Part shown: positions 7,885-15,805 of the stretch, piece after piece
Numbering within the stretch: position 1 is the first letter of the stretch
Layout of the letters: each line of letters opens with the position of its first letter
Source of the DNA: PVC group bacterium
Lineage (GTDB): Bacteria; Verrucomicrobiota; Kiritimatiellia; UBA8416; PXDI01
Reading direction: 5' to 3'
DNA: 16,316 nucleotides
Assembly: GCA_003565095.1 (NCBI GenBank)
Contig: PXDI01000234.1
Span: forward strand, 1 to 16,316
The notes under the pieces: model-generated
Told to the model about the DNA's origin: nothing
The model's input: the letters and a program-made list of their open reading frames with translations, nothing else
Database searches by the model: none
Translations under genes and position numbers: made by a program

Positions 7885-8526
7885 TTATTCGTCGATTTTG
7901 TCAAAGAAAGTCAGTGCGATGATGCGCATGCCTTCGGCATTGGGGTGCAACCCGTCCGACAGCAGCAGGGCGGGATCATTCTTGAAAGTTCTTTCCAGAT
8001 CAGCCAGGCGGATGCGTTCTGCTGATGCAAACTGCCGGATGCGCGGGTTCAAGTTTGAGATTTCCTGTTGCATGTAGGCGTGACTGCCAAATGCGGGGGT
8101 CAGGGTGGCGACGATCGGCAATACCTGTCTGGCACGTGCGGCTTCAACCATGAAGCGCAGGTTATCGATAGTACCGGTGGTTTGCTGAAAAATCACATCA
8201 TTAGCACCATAAAGGATCAGGACATAACCGGGTTTATGGCGGTCAAGCAGAGAGGCAAAGCGGTCCCGGCCTTCCCAGCTTTTTTCGCCCGATACACCGG
8301 CATTGATAACCCGGCGTGCCAGCAGGTGTGCCAACTGGTTGGGGTAGCTTTGGGCCGAAGGCACCCCATAGCCATAAGTAATGCTGTCACCAACGCACAG
8401 AATGGTGTTGGGATCGTTTTCTCCGAAATCATGCGGCGTTTTCTTGCTGCTTTCGCAGCCGCTATGCCCAAAAACAAGCAGCGCGCTAAGCGCCATCCCT
8501 GATAGCTTGCCCCATATTCTGTTCAT
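7885..8526 (-). CDS. SGNH/GDSL-family hydrolase, exported, probable lipoprotein
   Basis: This is a serine esterase or lipase of the SGNH fold, 213 residues. Block I is GDSIT with the nucleophile S48, block II is VINAGVSG with its Gly, block III is GAND with N109, and block V is DGLHPN with D191 and H194. The full catalytic set is therefore present. The N-terminus (MNRIWGK, then a hydrophobic run to FGHSGC) is a signal peptide with a Cys at 24 that could be lipidated, although the residue at -3 is not a good lipobox. The pattern resembles TesA/arylesterase-like enzymes that hydrolyse acyl or acetyl esters. The ATG at 8526 has AGAGGTGG just upstream; an in-frame ATG at 8544 is less likely. The gene precedes the outer-membrane protein gene by 22 bp. 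A role in deacetylating an envelope glycan is a guess from the neighbourhood. Confidence 0.85.
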   Translation of the reverse strand: MNRIWGKLSGMALSALLVFGHSGCESSKKTPHDFGENDPNTILCVGDSITYGYGVPSAQSYPNQLAHLLARRVINAGVSGEKSWEGRDRFASLLDRHKPGYVLILYGANDVIFQQTTGTIDNLRFMVEAARARQVLPIVATLTPAFGSHAYMQQEISNLNPRIRQFASAERIRLADLERTFKNDPALLLSDGLHPNAEGMRIIALTFFDKIDE

Positions 8527-8587
8527 TGCCACCTCTTGACCCAATTACAAATCGGCCAACAAAATTAAAATTAAACCACAAACCGTG

Positions 8588-8881
8588 CTACTCAATCAAT
8601 ATTTTTTGTATAGAAAGGCTTTGCCGGTTAAGGCCATAGGGGTAACCGTCATAGAAAAGACTGTCGAAATAATGCACATGCCGGCCCTGCAGGTAATTAA
8701 AGAGGGACATGACCTGTTTGGATTCGTCGGGATGGAACTGAAACTGATCTGCAAGGCCGCGGAAAAGACCTGCCGATCTAAAATACACCGCCGGGATTAA
8801 TATCAGTATGATCAGTCCCGCCCGTATGGCCCGGGAATAGCGTCCGGCAGATGTTGATATCGGTTTGTCGGGCATACTCAT
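8588..8881 (-). pseudogene. N-terminal stub of GT-C/GT39-like membrane glycosyltransferase
   Basis: The 97-residue frame begins like a phospholipid-carrier-dependent glycosyltransferase. There is a basic start, one membrane segment (AGLIILILIPAVYF), then FHPDESKQVMSLFNYLQG and FYDGYPYGLN, the region holding the catalytic DE pair of the first periplasmic loop. Instead of the expected further ~400-500 residues with many membrane segments, it ends in RQSLSIQKILIE and TGA at 8588. Only 61 bp separate that stop from the SGNH hydrolase start, so the body of the gene has been lost. A genuine small membrane protein is possible but less likely given the family-like sequence cut in mid-domain. It faces the intact GT39-like gene at 8930 divergently. 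Confidence 0.55.
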
Positions 8882-8894
8882 TTTCCGATTTTAC

Positions 8895-8912
8895 TTTTAT
8901 TCAATAATAAAA
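8895..8912. promoter_or_regulatory. AT-rich palindrome in divergent intergenic region
   Basis: TTTTATT and AATAAAA flank a CAAT loop within the 48-bp AT-rich gap between the divergent genes at 8881 (-) and 8930 (+). It is the most AT-rich patch nearby and may hold overlapping promoters or an operator, but no convincing -35/-10 pair stands out. Confidence 0.25.
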
Positions 8913-8929
8913 TCTGATGCAATCACAAC

Positions 8930-10855
8930 ATGAACTGCGTGAAGACTAAAATAAATATGGCATTGAGGTCAACACAAGCCGCAGTGTTCGCGACGGCTGT
9001 GCTGGCTTTTGTTGTGTCCCTGTTTATGGCGCAGCATGCTTTCCTTGGGCGGCCGATCACCACGGATGAGAACAGTTATGTTTTCCAGGCCACGCAGCTT
9101 GCGTCCGGGAGGTTAGCTTATCCGTATCCGGATATTGCGAGTATATTTCATCATGAAATGATTATTCTCCACCGCTTGCGCGGCTGGTTTTCGCGCTATC
9201 CCCCCGGGCATGCGCTATGGCTGGTGCCGGGGGTCTGGCTGGGGAATCCGCGGATCATGATTGCGCTGGCGGCGGGGTTGACCGTTCTGGTGCTGGCATT
9301 TGCGGCCAAGCTGACGGGGGTGGCGGCCTGGCTGCCGGGGCTTTTGATGGTATTATCGCCTTTCTTTATTTTCGGGCACGGGACATTGTTGAGTCACACC
9401 AGTGGCGCATTGGCATCGTCGCTGATAATAGCGGGAATGTTTTTGTGGGTGATCCGGCAGAGCCTGCCGGGGGCGGGGCTGGCCGGCTTGGCATGGGCAT
9501 GGCTGTTTATGAACCGCAGTCTGTCGGCACTGGCACTGGTACCGGTGATCGGGCTGTGGGCTTTATGTTATCTTTTTTCAGCCGGCCGATTCCGTCAGGG
9601 TAAAGTATGGCAGGGGACGGTTTTGCTGGCGGTTACGGCAGCTTTGGGAGTGCTTGCCTATCTTTTTTACAACTATCGCATGACGGGCGACCCGTTGCTG
9701 CCGACATATATTATGTATGCGCCAAGTGAGGGAATCGGCTTTGGCTGGCGTTACACCCATGTGCAGGGGGTTTATCATACATGGCAGCGCGGGCTTTCAG
9801 AGACTTGGCAGAATCTCGTACTGCTGGACCGTTGGCTCTTGGGCTGGACGGGCTCATTATTGTTTGCGCTGCTGCTGGCGCTGGCCGGCATGTGGGTGTG
9901 GCCGCATGCCACCGGCTGGCTGCTGCCGGGATTTATTGCGGTGGTTTTCGGCTATGTTTTTTTCTGGTATCCAGGCCCGCGCGAATTCGGCCCGGGATAC
10001 TATTTAGAGGCTGCTCCGTTTCTGTATATGGCTGCTGCTGCGGGTATTTGGAATCTGCATCCGCTGGCGGGAAGGCTTTCGAAAGTTCAGCGAATATTAG
10101 CCGGCATTGTAATTACGGGGCTATGGTTGTTTTTTATGCAGGGTTTCTGCCGCGAGCAGGTTTTGGTTAGAAACGAAGCGGCGCACCGTGAAGCGGAACT
10201 GGCCGCGGTGCTGGCTACGGCGCCGCCGGATTCACTGGTTATACTGCGGAATATTCCGCAGCCGGAGCGTGGACAGTTGGTTTTAAATCCGCACGGACTG
10301 CAAAGCGACCCGCTGGTTGTCCGGGATAATCCTGATATGCACCATCTCATTGCACGGCGTTTCCCGGAGCGGAATTACTTTTATCTGCAGCCCGGGGCCA
10401 AGCAGTTGTTGCCGGTAAAACTATCTGCCGCCCCCCGGCGGGTTTGCATTGCACCGGTCATCACCAGATACTTTACCGGCGGCAACCGTCGGTTTGATGA
10501 AGACAGTTTTCTGGTGAGGGTGGCTGACAACGCTGCAGGAGATGAGGCCGGTTATCTGGCATTTGGCGGAACATTCTGGCTGGCACCGGGTACCAACCGG
10601 ATTGATTTCATGGTGAGTGCGGAAAACACGGGTTGGGCGAGCAGCGTGGATTTTGCCAGTTACTACGGAAAACTGGTGCATGCGCAAAGTGACATTCCGG
10701 ACGGTCTTGACCAGGTTGTTACACTGGTGGTGGTGAATGATGAATACTGGCAGGTTGAACCACGGGTGTATTACGGTGGTGCCGGACGGCTGGAAGTGCA
10801 TAACATCTGTCTCGGTGAGGTTATCCCGGGCGAGTGGGTTACAGGAAAAGAATGA
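8930..10855 (+). CDS. GT39-like (GT-C) membrane glycosyltransferase with C-terminal beta domain
   Basis: The N-terminal ~420 residues contain about ten hydrophobic segments. After the first one comes TTDENSYVFQATQLASGRL (D46-E47), the acidic pair of GT-C enzymes, then FSRYPPGHALWLVPG (YPPG at 90-93), typical of ArnT/PMT-like GT39 proteins. These transfer sugars from polyprenyl-phosphate donors on the periplasmic side. Residues about 420-510 form a soluble segment (PPDSLVILRNIPQPERGQ). The last ~130 look like a beta-sandwich (YLAFGGTFWLAPGTNRIDF), an extra part not usual in small GT39 enzymes. No good ribosome-binding site is visible; the ATG at 8957 is an alternative start. The stop overlaps the next gene in ATGA, so this is the first gene of a glycosylation operon. 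The acceptor and sugar are unknown. Confidence 0.75.
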   Translation: MNCVKTKINMALRSTQAAVFATAVLAFVVSLFMAQHAFLGRPITTDENSYVFQATQLASGRLAYPYPDIASIFHHEMIILHRLRGWFSRYPPGHALWLVPGVWLGNPRIMIALAAGLTVLVLAFAAKLTGVAAWLPGLLMVLSPFFIFGHGTLLSHTSGALASSLIIAGMFLWVIRQSLPGAGLAGLAWAWLFMNRSLSALALVPVIGLWALCYLFSAGRFRQGKVWQGTVLLAVTAALGVLAYLFYNYRMTGDPLLPTYIMYAPSEGIGFGWRYTHVQGVYHTWQRGLSETWQNLVLLDRWLLGWTGSLLFALLLALAGMWVWPHATGWLLPGFIAVVFGYVFFWYPGPREFGPGYYLEAAPFLYMAAAAGIWNLHPLAGRLSKVQRILAGIVITGLWLFFMQGFCREQVLVRNEAAHREAELAAVLATAPPDSLVILRNIPQPERGQLVLNPHGLQSDPLVVRDNPDMHHLIARRFPERNYFYLQPGAKQLLPVKLSAAPRRVCIAPVITRYFTGGNRRFDEDSFLVRVADNAAGDEAGYLAFGGTFWLAPGTNRIDFMVSAENTGWASSVDFASYYGKLVHAQSDIPDGLDQVVTLVVVNDEYWQVEPRVYYGGAGRLEVHNICLGEVIPGEWVTGKE

Positions 10856-11976
10856 AGATACTGGTTGTAATAGACAAGCTTTCCATGGACGGGATAACAC
10901 CGAGCTGCATAGCTATGCATTTGCGGGATTCTTATGAGTTGTTCCGGCGGCGTAACTGTCAGCCGGAAATTTGCAACATCCGCGGTGATGATCCCGGCAG
11001 CCGTTTGCTGGAGGCTGCCGGGATTCAGGTGCATAAGTTAGGGTTGAGTCCATTATCGCCGCTGATATGCCGGCGTCTGGCTGGAATAATTGATAACTGC
11101 GGCTGTGAGCTGGTGCATGCCCACGGGTATAGCGCTGCTAATTTCGGCCGGCTGGCCGCGGCAATGCGCAAAATTCCGGCGGTAGTTCATGAGCACGCGA
11201 TCCTGCCTGTGCGTCCCCACCAGTTTCTTGCGGATGCCTTGCTGCGTGGATTGACCACCTGTGCGGTGGGGGTTTCCGGGGCGGTAGCGGATTTTCTGGT
11301 ACGTGGGCGTTGTGTGCCGCGTTCGCGGGTGCGGGTTGTGCATAACGGGATAGATTTGGTGCGTTTCAGGCAGGTTGAGGTATCAATGAACGCTGCTCGT
11401 GCCCGGTTTGATTTGCCTCCGGATGTCCCGCTGGCCGGATGTGCGGCGCGTTTCAGAAAGGAGAAGGGGCAGCATGTTCTGCTTGACGCACTGCCGCTGT
11501 TACATGAATCTATACCTGATTGCCATTTGGTGCTGGCCGGGGACGGTCCCGACCGGCAGCTTCTTGAACAACGGGCTGCTGAGTTGAAGGTTGCCGGCAA
11601 AGTGCGGTTTGCCGGTTTCATTGATGATATCCCGTTATTTTTGCGGGCATTGTCGGTGCTGGTTATTCCGTCGTTGAGCGAAGGGTTCTCCTTTGCCGCC
11701 GCCGAAGCAATGGCGGCCGGCTGTCCGGTGGTGGCTTCGCGGGTTGGCGGACTGCCTGAGGTTGTGGAAGACGGCGTTACCGGTTTACTGGTGCCGCCCG
11801 GCGATGCGCCGGCACTGGCGGCTGCCGCCGGCAAGTTGTTGACGGACGAATCTTTGAGAGAGAAGCTGACTGAGCGGGCCGGCCAGGATGTGGCCCGTTT
11901 TTCTTTAGAAACATATGTAGATAAGATGACGGCGCTGTTCGGGGAGCTGGTGCATTCATCTGTTGATCAGAATTAG
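10852..11976 (+). CDS. GT4-family glycosyltransferase (GT-B fold)
   Basis: This cytosolic retaining glycosyltransferase of 374 residues transfers a sugar from a nucleotide-sugar. The N-terminal Rossmann half starts MKILVVIDKLSMDGI and includes LVHAHGYSAANFGRLAA and VVHEH. The centre holds VGVSGAV (139-145) and VVHNGIDLVRF (162-172). The C-terminal half has AARFRKEKGQHVLLDAL (198-214), LVLAGDGPDR and the E-x7-E signature EGFSFAAAE (277-285) followed by CPVVASRVGGLPEVV. Length and motifs are normal for the family. Its ATG overlaps the stop of the GT39-like gene, with AGGAAAA just upstream as ribosome-binding site, so the two are translationally coupled. A 55-bp gap with a hairpin separates it from the next gene. 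The donor cannot be told from motifs. Confidence 0.92.
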   Translation: MKILVVIDKLSMDGITPSCIAMHLRDSYELFRRRNCQPEICNIRGDDPGSRLLEAAGIQVHKLGLSPLSPLICRRLAGIIDNCGCELVHAHGYSAANFGRLAAAMRKIPAVVHEHAILPVRPHQFLADALLRGLTTCAVGVSGAVADFLVRGRCVPRSRVRVVHNGIDLVRFRQVEVSMNAARARFDLPPDVPLAGCAARFRKEKGQHVLLDALPLLHESIPDCHLVLAGDGPDRQLLEQRAAELKVAGKVRFAGFIDDIPLFLRALSVLVIPSLSEGFSFAAAEAMAAGCPVVASRVGGLPEVVEDGVTGLLVPPGDAPALAAAAGKLLTDESLREKLTERAGQDVARFSLETYVDKMTALFGELVHSSVDQN

Positions 11977-11980
11977 AATT

Positions 11981-12009
11981 GCATCCGGTTGTGTTGCAAA
12001 ACCGGGTGC
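11981..12009 (+). terminator. Hairpin after the glycosyltransferase gene (possible terminator/attenuator)
   Basis: GCATCCGGTT (11981-11990) pairs with AACCGGGTGC (12000-12009), giving a 10-bp stem with one G-T pair and a 9-base loop. It starts 4 bases after the glycosyltransferase stop. No T-run follows (TTGAAGAAAA), so it may act as a partial terminator or mRNA-stability element within the operon rather than a full stop. Confidence 0.4.
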
Positions 12010-12031
12010 TTGAAGAAAAAAAGGTGGTGTA

Positions 12032-13378
12032 ATGCGGCAAGTTATTTACGGCGGGTTGTTGGTGTTGCTGACAATATTTAGCGGTTGCGGCAGGCATGCC
12101 GGTTTGGAGGAGCCCGCTGAATGGGATATTGCCCCATGGGTATATTCTGTTGGCGTAATGCATGCGGAAGATCCGCTGGGGCTGCGCGAAATTGCCGATC
12201 CATCAATGCCGCCGGTTTTTGCCGGTGATGACTGTTCGGATATCCTGGCACTGTTTGCAGCCGACCCGTTTTTGTTCCATACCAACGACACCTGGTATCT
12301 TTTTGCCGAAGTCTGGAATATTGACACCGCTCAGGGGGATATTGCTTTGGCAACCAGCAGTGACGGGGTGGAGTGGGAATACCGCGGGGTGGTGCTGGAT
12401 GAGCCTTTCCATCTTTCTTATCCCTGTGTGTTTGCCTGGAATGACAACATCTATATGGTTCCGGAATCCTACCGGACCGGCACCATTCGTCTTTACCGGG
12501 CTGATCCGTTCCCGGACAACTGGGTGCATGTGGTTGATCTGGTAAACGGCGTGTATGTGGACAGTACGCCGTTTTATCATGCCGGCCGCTGGTGGATGTT
12601 TGCCGGGGTGCGCAGTAATCTGGATTTGCATCTGTTCTGGTCGGATGATCTCTACAGCGGGTGGCAGGAGCATCCGCGCTCTCCGGTCATCCGCGGTGAC
12701 GGCCGTCGTGCGCGACCGGGCGGGCGGACCTTTGTTGATGATGACGGACGCTTAATCAGAATTGCCCAGGACTGTCTGCCGACATATGGAAATCAGGTGC
12801 GTGCGTTTGAGGTCACAGAGCTTACCACGGATACCTATGCAGAACGTGAACTCGCCAACAGTCCGATACTTGACGGAACAATCTTCCCATGGGCTTCTGC
12901 CGGAATGCACCATTTTGATCCGCAACGGGTGCCGGGGGAACCGGGGCGCTGGCTGGTGGCAATCGACGGACACGTAATTGTTCAACCGGAAGAAACGCTT
13001 GATATTGGATTTGCCAACGGCATGGCATTGCGCGGGATGACGGTATTGCCGCAAGCGGTGCGCCCGGGAGAAAATATTCTGCTAAGATTTTTCTGGAAGG
13101 GCGTTTCATCCCCGATGCCGGATCCTCCGGTCTGTTTTGTGCATATACGGTATAACGGGCAGATTATATTTCAGGCGGATTACCAGACTATGCAGGGGCG
13201 TGAGGTATACGAAAATCTGGTCAGGGTGCCGGACGATGCTCCGGCAGGGGAATATGAAATACGGATAGGTTTGCATTGGCCGGAGCGGCGGCGGCGTGCG
13301 CGTATTCATGGTGATTTCTGGAATTCCCGGCGTGTGGTCACCATTCCGGCGGCTTTTTCTGTGTTGGTAGAAGAATAA
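12032..13378 (+). CDS. Secreted beta-propeller lipoprotein, GINT1-N/GH43-like, with C-terminal beta-sandwich
   Basis: The protein of 448 residues starts with a signal peptide ending in FSGC (Cys19), so it is a probable lipoprotein. Residues about 75-310 repeat propeller-blade motifs: AADPFLFHTNDTWYLFAEVW, then YPCVFAWNDNIYMVPES (around 130-146), DSTPFYHAGRWWMFAGVR and LHLFWSDDLYSGW. This is the five-bladed propeller of the glucosamine inositolphosphorylceramide transferase N-terminal domain, also found next to formyltransferase-like domains and related to GH43/GH32 propellers. In bacteria its activity is largely unknown. Residues about 340-448 form an Ig-like/CBM-like beta-sandwich (RPGENILLRFFWKG, PAGEYEIRIGLHWP). 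AAGGTGG before the ATG is a good ribosome-binding site. Its position between a GT4 enzyme and a methyltransferase suggests a role in surface glycan modification or recognition. Confidence 0.68.
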   Translation: MRQVIYGGLLVLLTIFSGCGRHAGLEEPAEWDIAPWVYSVGVMHAEDPLGLREIADPSMPPVFAGDDCSDILALFAADPFLFHTNDTWYLFAEVWNIDTAQGDIALATSSDGVEWEYRGVVLDEPFHLSYPCVFAWNDNIYMVPESYRTGTIRLYRADPFPDNWVHVVDLVNGVYVDSTPFYHAGRWWMFAGVRSNLDLHLFWSDDLYSGWQEHPRSPVIRGDGRRARPGGRTFVDDDGRLIRIAQDCLPTYGNQVRAFEVTELTTDTYAERELANSPILDGTIFPWASAGMHHFDPQRVPGEPGRWLVAIDGHVIVQPEETLDIGFANGMALRGMTVLPQAVRPGENILLRFFWKGVSSPMPDPPVCFVHIRYNGQIIFQADYQTMQGREVYENLVRVPDDAPAGEYEIRIGLHWPERRRRARIHGDFWNSRRVVTIPAAFSVLVEE

Positions 13379-13422
13379 TCGGTCGTTGCAAAAAGTTCAT
13401 ATTTATATTGAAGGTTGCCGAA

Positions 13423-14181
13423 ATGCAGACACAACTATTGAACAAGGAAGCGGTCGTGGCCGCGGACATTGAAACCTCCACCGATGAATATGCAATGCGA
13501 TTCAGCGGGAGTGTTGGTCAGTGGATGCTTGAGCGTCAGGCGCGGCTGACAATGGCGTTGCTGGTAGGTGGTGGCGCGCTTGACATATTAGACGTTGGCG
13601 GGGGGCATGGGCAGTTGGCGCGTCCTATGAATGAGGCCGGGCACAATATCACTGTGCTGGGCAGTGCCCCGTCCTGTGTCCATCGTCTCACCGATTTGGC
13701 TGAAAGCGGGCAGATAAAATTTATTTCCGGCAACGTGCTGGAGCTGCCCTTTGCTGATAATTCCTTCGATACGACAGTGTGCTTCAGACTGGTGACGCAT
13801 TGTGCTGACTTTGGCCGGCTTATCAGCGAGCTGTGCCGGGTGGCCCGTAAATCCGTGATTATAGATTATCCCACGATACAAAGTGTCAATATCGCGGCAA
13901 AAGCGCTGTTTGGGGCAAAACGCCGGGTAGAAGGTGATACCCGTCATTGGGCGCTTTTCCGTCACCGGCAGATTGACGAAGCCTTCAGTGCGGCGGGTTG
14001 GCGGACCGTGGCGCGGCGAAAGCAGTTTTTTATGCCGATGGTTTTTTACCGGCTTTTGCGCAGCCGCCGATTTGCAGCGTTGCTGGAGGGAGTGTTTGCG
14101 GCGGTCGGTTTGACCGGTTTGTTCGGCTCACCGGTGATTGTCAGAGCGGAACCATCTAATAAAAGAGAGGCTGTCAAATGA
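13423..14181 (+). CDS. Class I SAM-dependent methyltransferase
   Basis: This Rossmann-fold methyltransferase of 252 residues has motif I ILDVGGGHGQLARPM (about 54-69), motif II-like NITVLGSAPS, the ISGNVLELPFADNSFDTTVC region with a motif III/IV arrangement, and a post-I segment ELCRVARKSVIIDYP. This is the Methyltransf_11 pattern of small-molecule and sugar or lipid methyltransferases. The ATG at 13423 follows GAAGGTT at a good distance; a TTG at 13408 is also in frame but less likely. The stop overlaps the ATG of the DUF523 protein in ATGA, so the two are coupled. The methyl acceptor is unknown; the preceding genes make a glycan or lipid-linked sugar reasonable. Confidence 0.85.
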   Translation: MQTQLLNKEAVVAADIETSTDEYAMRFSGSVGQWMLERQARLTMALLVGGGALDILDVGGGHGQLARPMNEAGHNITVLGSAPSCVHRLTDLAESGQIKFISGNVLELPFADNSFDTTVCFRLVTHCADFGRLISELCRVARKSVIIDYPTIQSVNIAAKALFGAKRRVEGDTRHWALFRHRQIDEAFSAAGWRTVARRKQFFMPMVFYRLLRSRRFAALLEGVFAAVGLTGLFGSPVIVRAEPSNKREAVK

Positions 14182-15134
14182 GTGATAAAATCCGTCTCGG
14201 CGTAAGTGCCTGTTTGCTGGGGGAGCGTGTCAGGTATGACGGTCAGCATAAGCATGACCGTTTTATAACCGATACATTGGGCCGTTTTGTGGAATATGTG
14301 CCGGTGTGTCCAGAGGTAGAGTGCGGTCTGCCGGTTCCGCGTGAGGCCATGCGGTTGGTCGGAAGTCTGGAAAACCCGCGGCTGATGACGCAGCGCAGCG
14401 GGATTGATTTGACCGAGCAGATGCAGTCGTGGGTCAACAAGCGCGTCAAAGAGCTTGAGAAAGAGAAGCTGTGCGGATTTATCTTTAAAGCCAAATCACC
14501 CAGCAGCGGGATGGAGCGGGTTAAAGTTTACAACGGGCGTGGCGGATTGACGGGTTTTGGCAGCGGAATGTTTGCGCGGGCTTTCATGGCGCATTTCCCT
14601 TTGCTGCCGGTTGAAGAGGAAGGGCGGTTGCATGATCCGCTGTTGCGCGAGAACTTCATCGAACGGATTTTTACTTTGCAGCGCTACCGCGCAGCGATCA
14701 CTCCCCGCATTTCAATGGCGGCGCTGACCGGTTTTCATGCGTACCACAAATATCTTTTGATGTCGCACAGTCAAGAGGCGGTAAGGCAAATGGGCCGGAT
14801 GCTGGCGAATGCCAAACGGGATGGTGTTGCTTTGAAGGCTTTAGCCGCCAATTATGAAGAGGCGTTGCTTACAACGCTCAAGTTGATTGCAACGCCGCGC
14901 AAACATGTAAACGTATTGCAGCACATGGCGGGATATTTGAAAGAGGAGCTTGCGGCTGACGAGAAAAAGGAGCTGGCGGAATTACTTGCGGAATTCAAGC
15001 AGGGGCTGATTCCATTGATTGTGCCGGTAACAATCATCAATCACTATGTGCGCAAATATCAGCCGGACTATTTAAAAGACCAGGTCTATCTGCAGCCGCA
15101 TCCGCTTGAGTTGCAGTTACGCAATCATTCCTGA
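14178..15134 (+). CDS. DUF523-DUF1722 fusion protein (YbgA-like)
   Basis: The N-terminal half is DUF523: LGVSACLLGERVRYDG (C12), VCPEVECGLPVPREAM (C44, C49), then KLCGFIFKAKSPSSGMERV and GMFARAF. The conserved cysteines suggest a metal or thiol site. The C-terminal half (about 190-318) is DUF1722, the E. coli YbgA-type helical domain, with RISMAALTGFHAYHKYLLM, LKHV-like RKHVNVLQHMAGYLKEEL and YLKDQVYLQPHP. Length of about 318 residues is normal for the fusion. The biochemical role is not established; YbgA genes often neighbour photolyase genes, which is not the case here. The gene starts in overlap with the methyltransferase and its 3' end overlaps the convergent nitronate-monooxygenase-like gene by 10 bp. 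Confidence 0.92.
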   Translation: MSDKIRLGVSACLLGERVRYDGQHKHDRFITDTLGRFVEYVPVCPEVECGLPVPREAMRLVGSLENPRLMTQRSGIDLTEQMQSWVNKRVKELEKEKLCGFIFKAKSPSSGMERVKVYNGRGGLTGFGSGMFARAFMAHFPLLPVEEEGRLHDPLLRENFIERIFTLQRYRAAITPRISMAALTGFHAYHKYLLMSHSQEAVRQMGRMLANAKRDGVALKALAANYEEALLTTLKLIATPRKHVNVLQHMAGYLKEELAADEKKELAELLAEFKQGLIPLIVPVTIINHYVRKYQPDYLKDQVYLQPHPLELQLRNHS

Positions 15135-15802
15135 AATATTCCGTGGATACGTTGCAGTTCGGCTTCGGCGTCATTGATCAGTTCCGCAAAGATATCCGCC
15201 ATCGGCTGGATTTTCCCGACCAGTCCGACACTTTGGCCGGCCATCATTCGGCCGGTTGCAATGCCGCCGGCGACAAACACCGGCACGGATGGTTCGCGGA
15301 AGAGCACCTGCTGCAGCAGTACCGTCAGGGACACCTGTCCGATATGGCCGCCCGCTTCAGATCCTTCCAGAATGAGTGCATCTATTCCAAAGCGGATTTG
15401 CTGGCGTGCAATCGACATGGTGGAGGCAAATGCAACAGTTTTCTTGCCGGAGTCTTTCATCTTCTGCACATCATGCTTATGCGGAAAGTTGCCGGCAAAG
15501 ATTACAACGGGAACATTTTTGCGGGCAAGGATATCCATCTGCGCCTTGAAATTCGGTGCGATGGTTATCAAGTTGACTCCGAACGGCTTATCAAGTTGCT
15601 CGACACAGCGGTCAACTTCGGCCTCAAAAAGGTCGGGCGGCATATTGCCGCCTGCCAGTACGCCGAAGCCGCCATTGTCGTGAATTGTGCGCACCAGTGC
15701 AAAATCACTGATCCACGTCATCGCCCCGCACAGGATCGGATATTCTACACCAAGAAACCCGCGACCTGTGCGCCATAACTTATCAAGCAGAACTTTCGCC
15801 AT
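15125..15802 (-). CDS. Nitronate monooxygenase/FabK-like protein with internal in-frame deletion
   Basis: Family members are FMN-dependent TIM-barrel oxidoreductases. The first ~184 residues match well: VEYPILCGAMTWISD, GGFGVLAGGNMPP, KPFGVNLITIAPN, VVIFAGNFP, FASTMSIARQQIRFGIDALI and LEGSEAGGHIG with the expected catalytic-type His, then VFVAGGIATGRMM. The protein then jumps directly to AGQSVGLVGKIQPM, which in full-length relatives belongs to the extreme C-terminus. As I recall full-length homologues of about 310-360 residues, roughly 100 residues are missing, including the second FMN-phosphate strand and the C-terminal part of the barrel. The frame stays open at 225 residues, so a shortened protein could be made, but it probably cannot fold or bind FMN normally. 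The start lies 3 bp after the DUF2934 gene stop, so the pair is one transcript. Confidence 0.78.
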   Translation of the reverse strand: MAKVLLDKLWRTGRGFLGVEYPILCGAMTWISDFALVRTIHDNGGFGVLAGGNMPPDLFEAEVDRCVEQLDKPFGVNLITIAPNFKAQMDILARKNVPVVIFAGNFPHKHDVQKMKDSGKKTVAFASTMSIARQQIRFGIDALILEGSEAGGHIGQVSLTVLLQQVLFREPSVPVFVAGGIATGRMMAGQSVGLVGKIQPMADIFAELINDAEAELQRIHGIFQE

Positions 15803-15805
15803 TGA

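Noticed and set aside
8588..8881. Functional small membrane protein
   Set aside because: The sequence matches the start of a much longer glycosyltransferase family and ends in mid-domain; kept as a pseudogene, with the alternative noted.
13386..13409. Promoter TTGCAA / TATATT before the methyltransferase
   Set aside because: The boxes are only 12 bases apart, too close for a sigma-70 type promoter.
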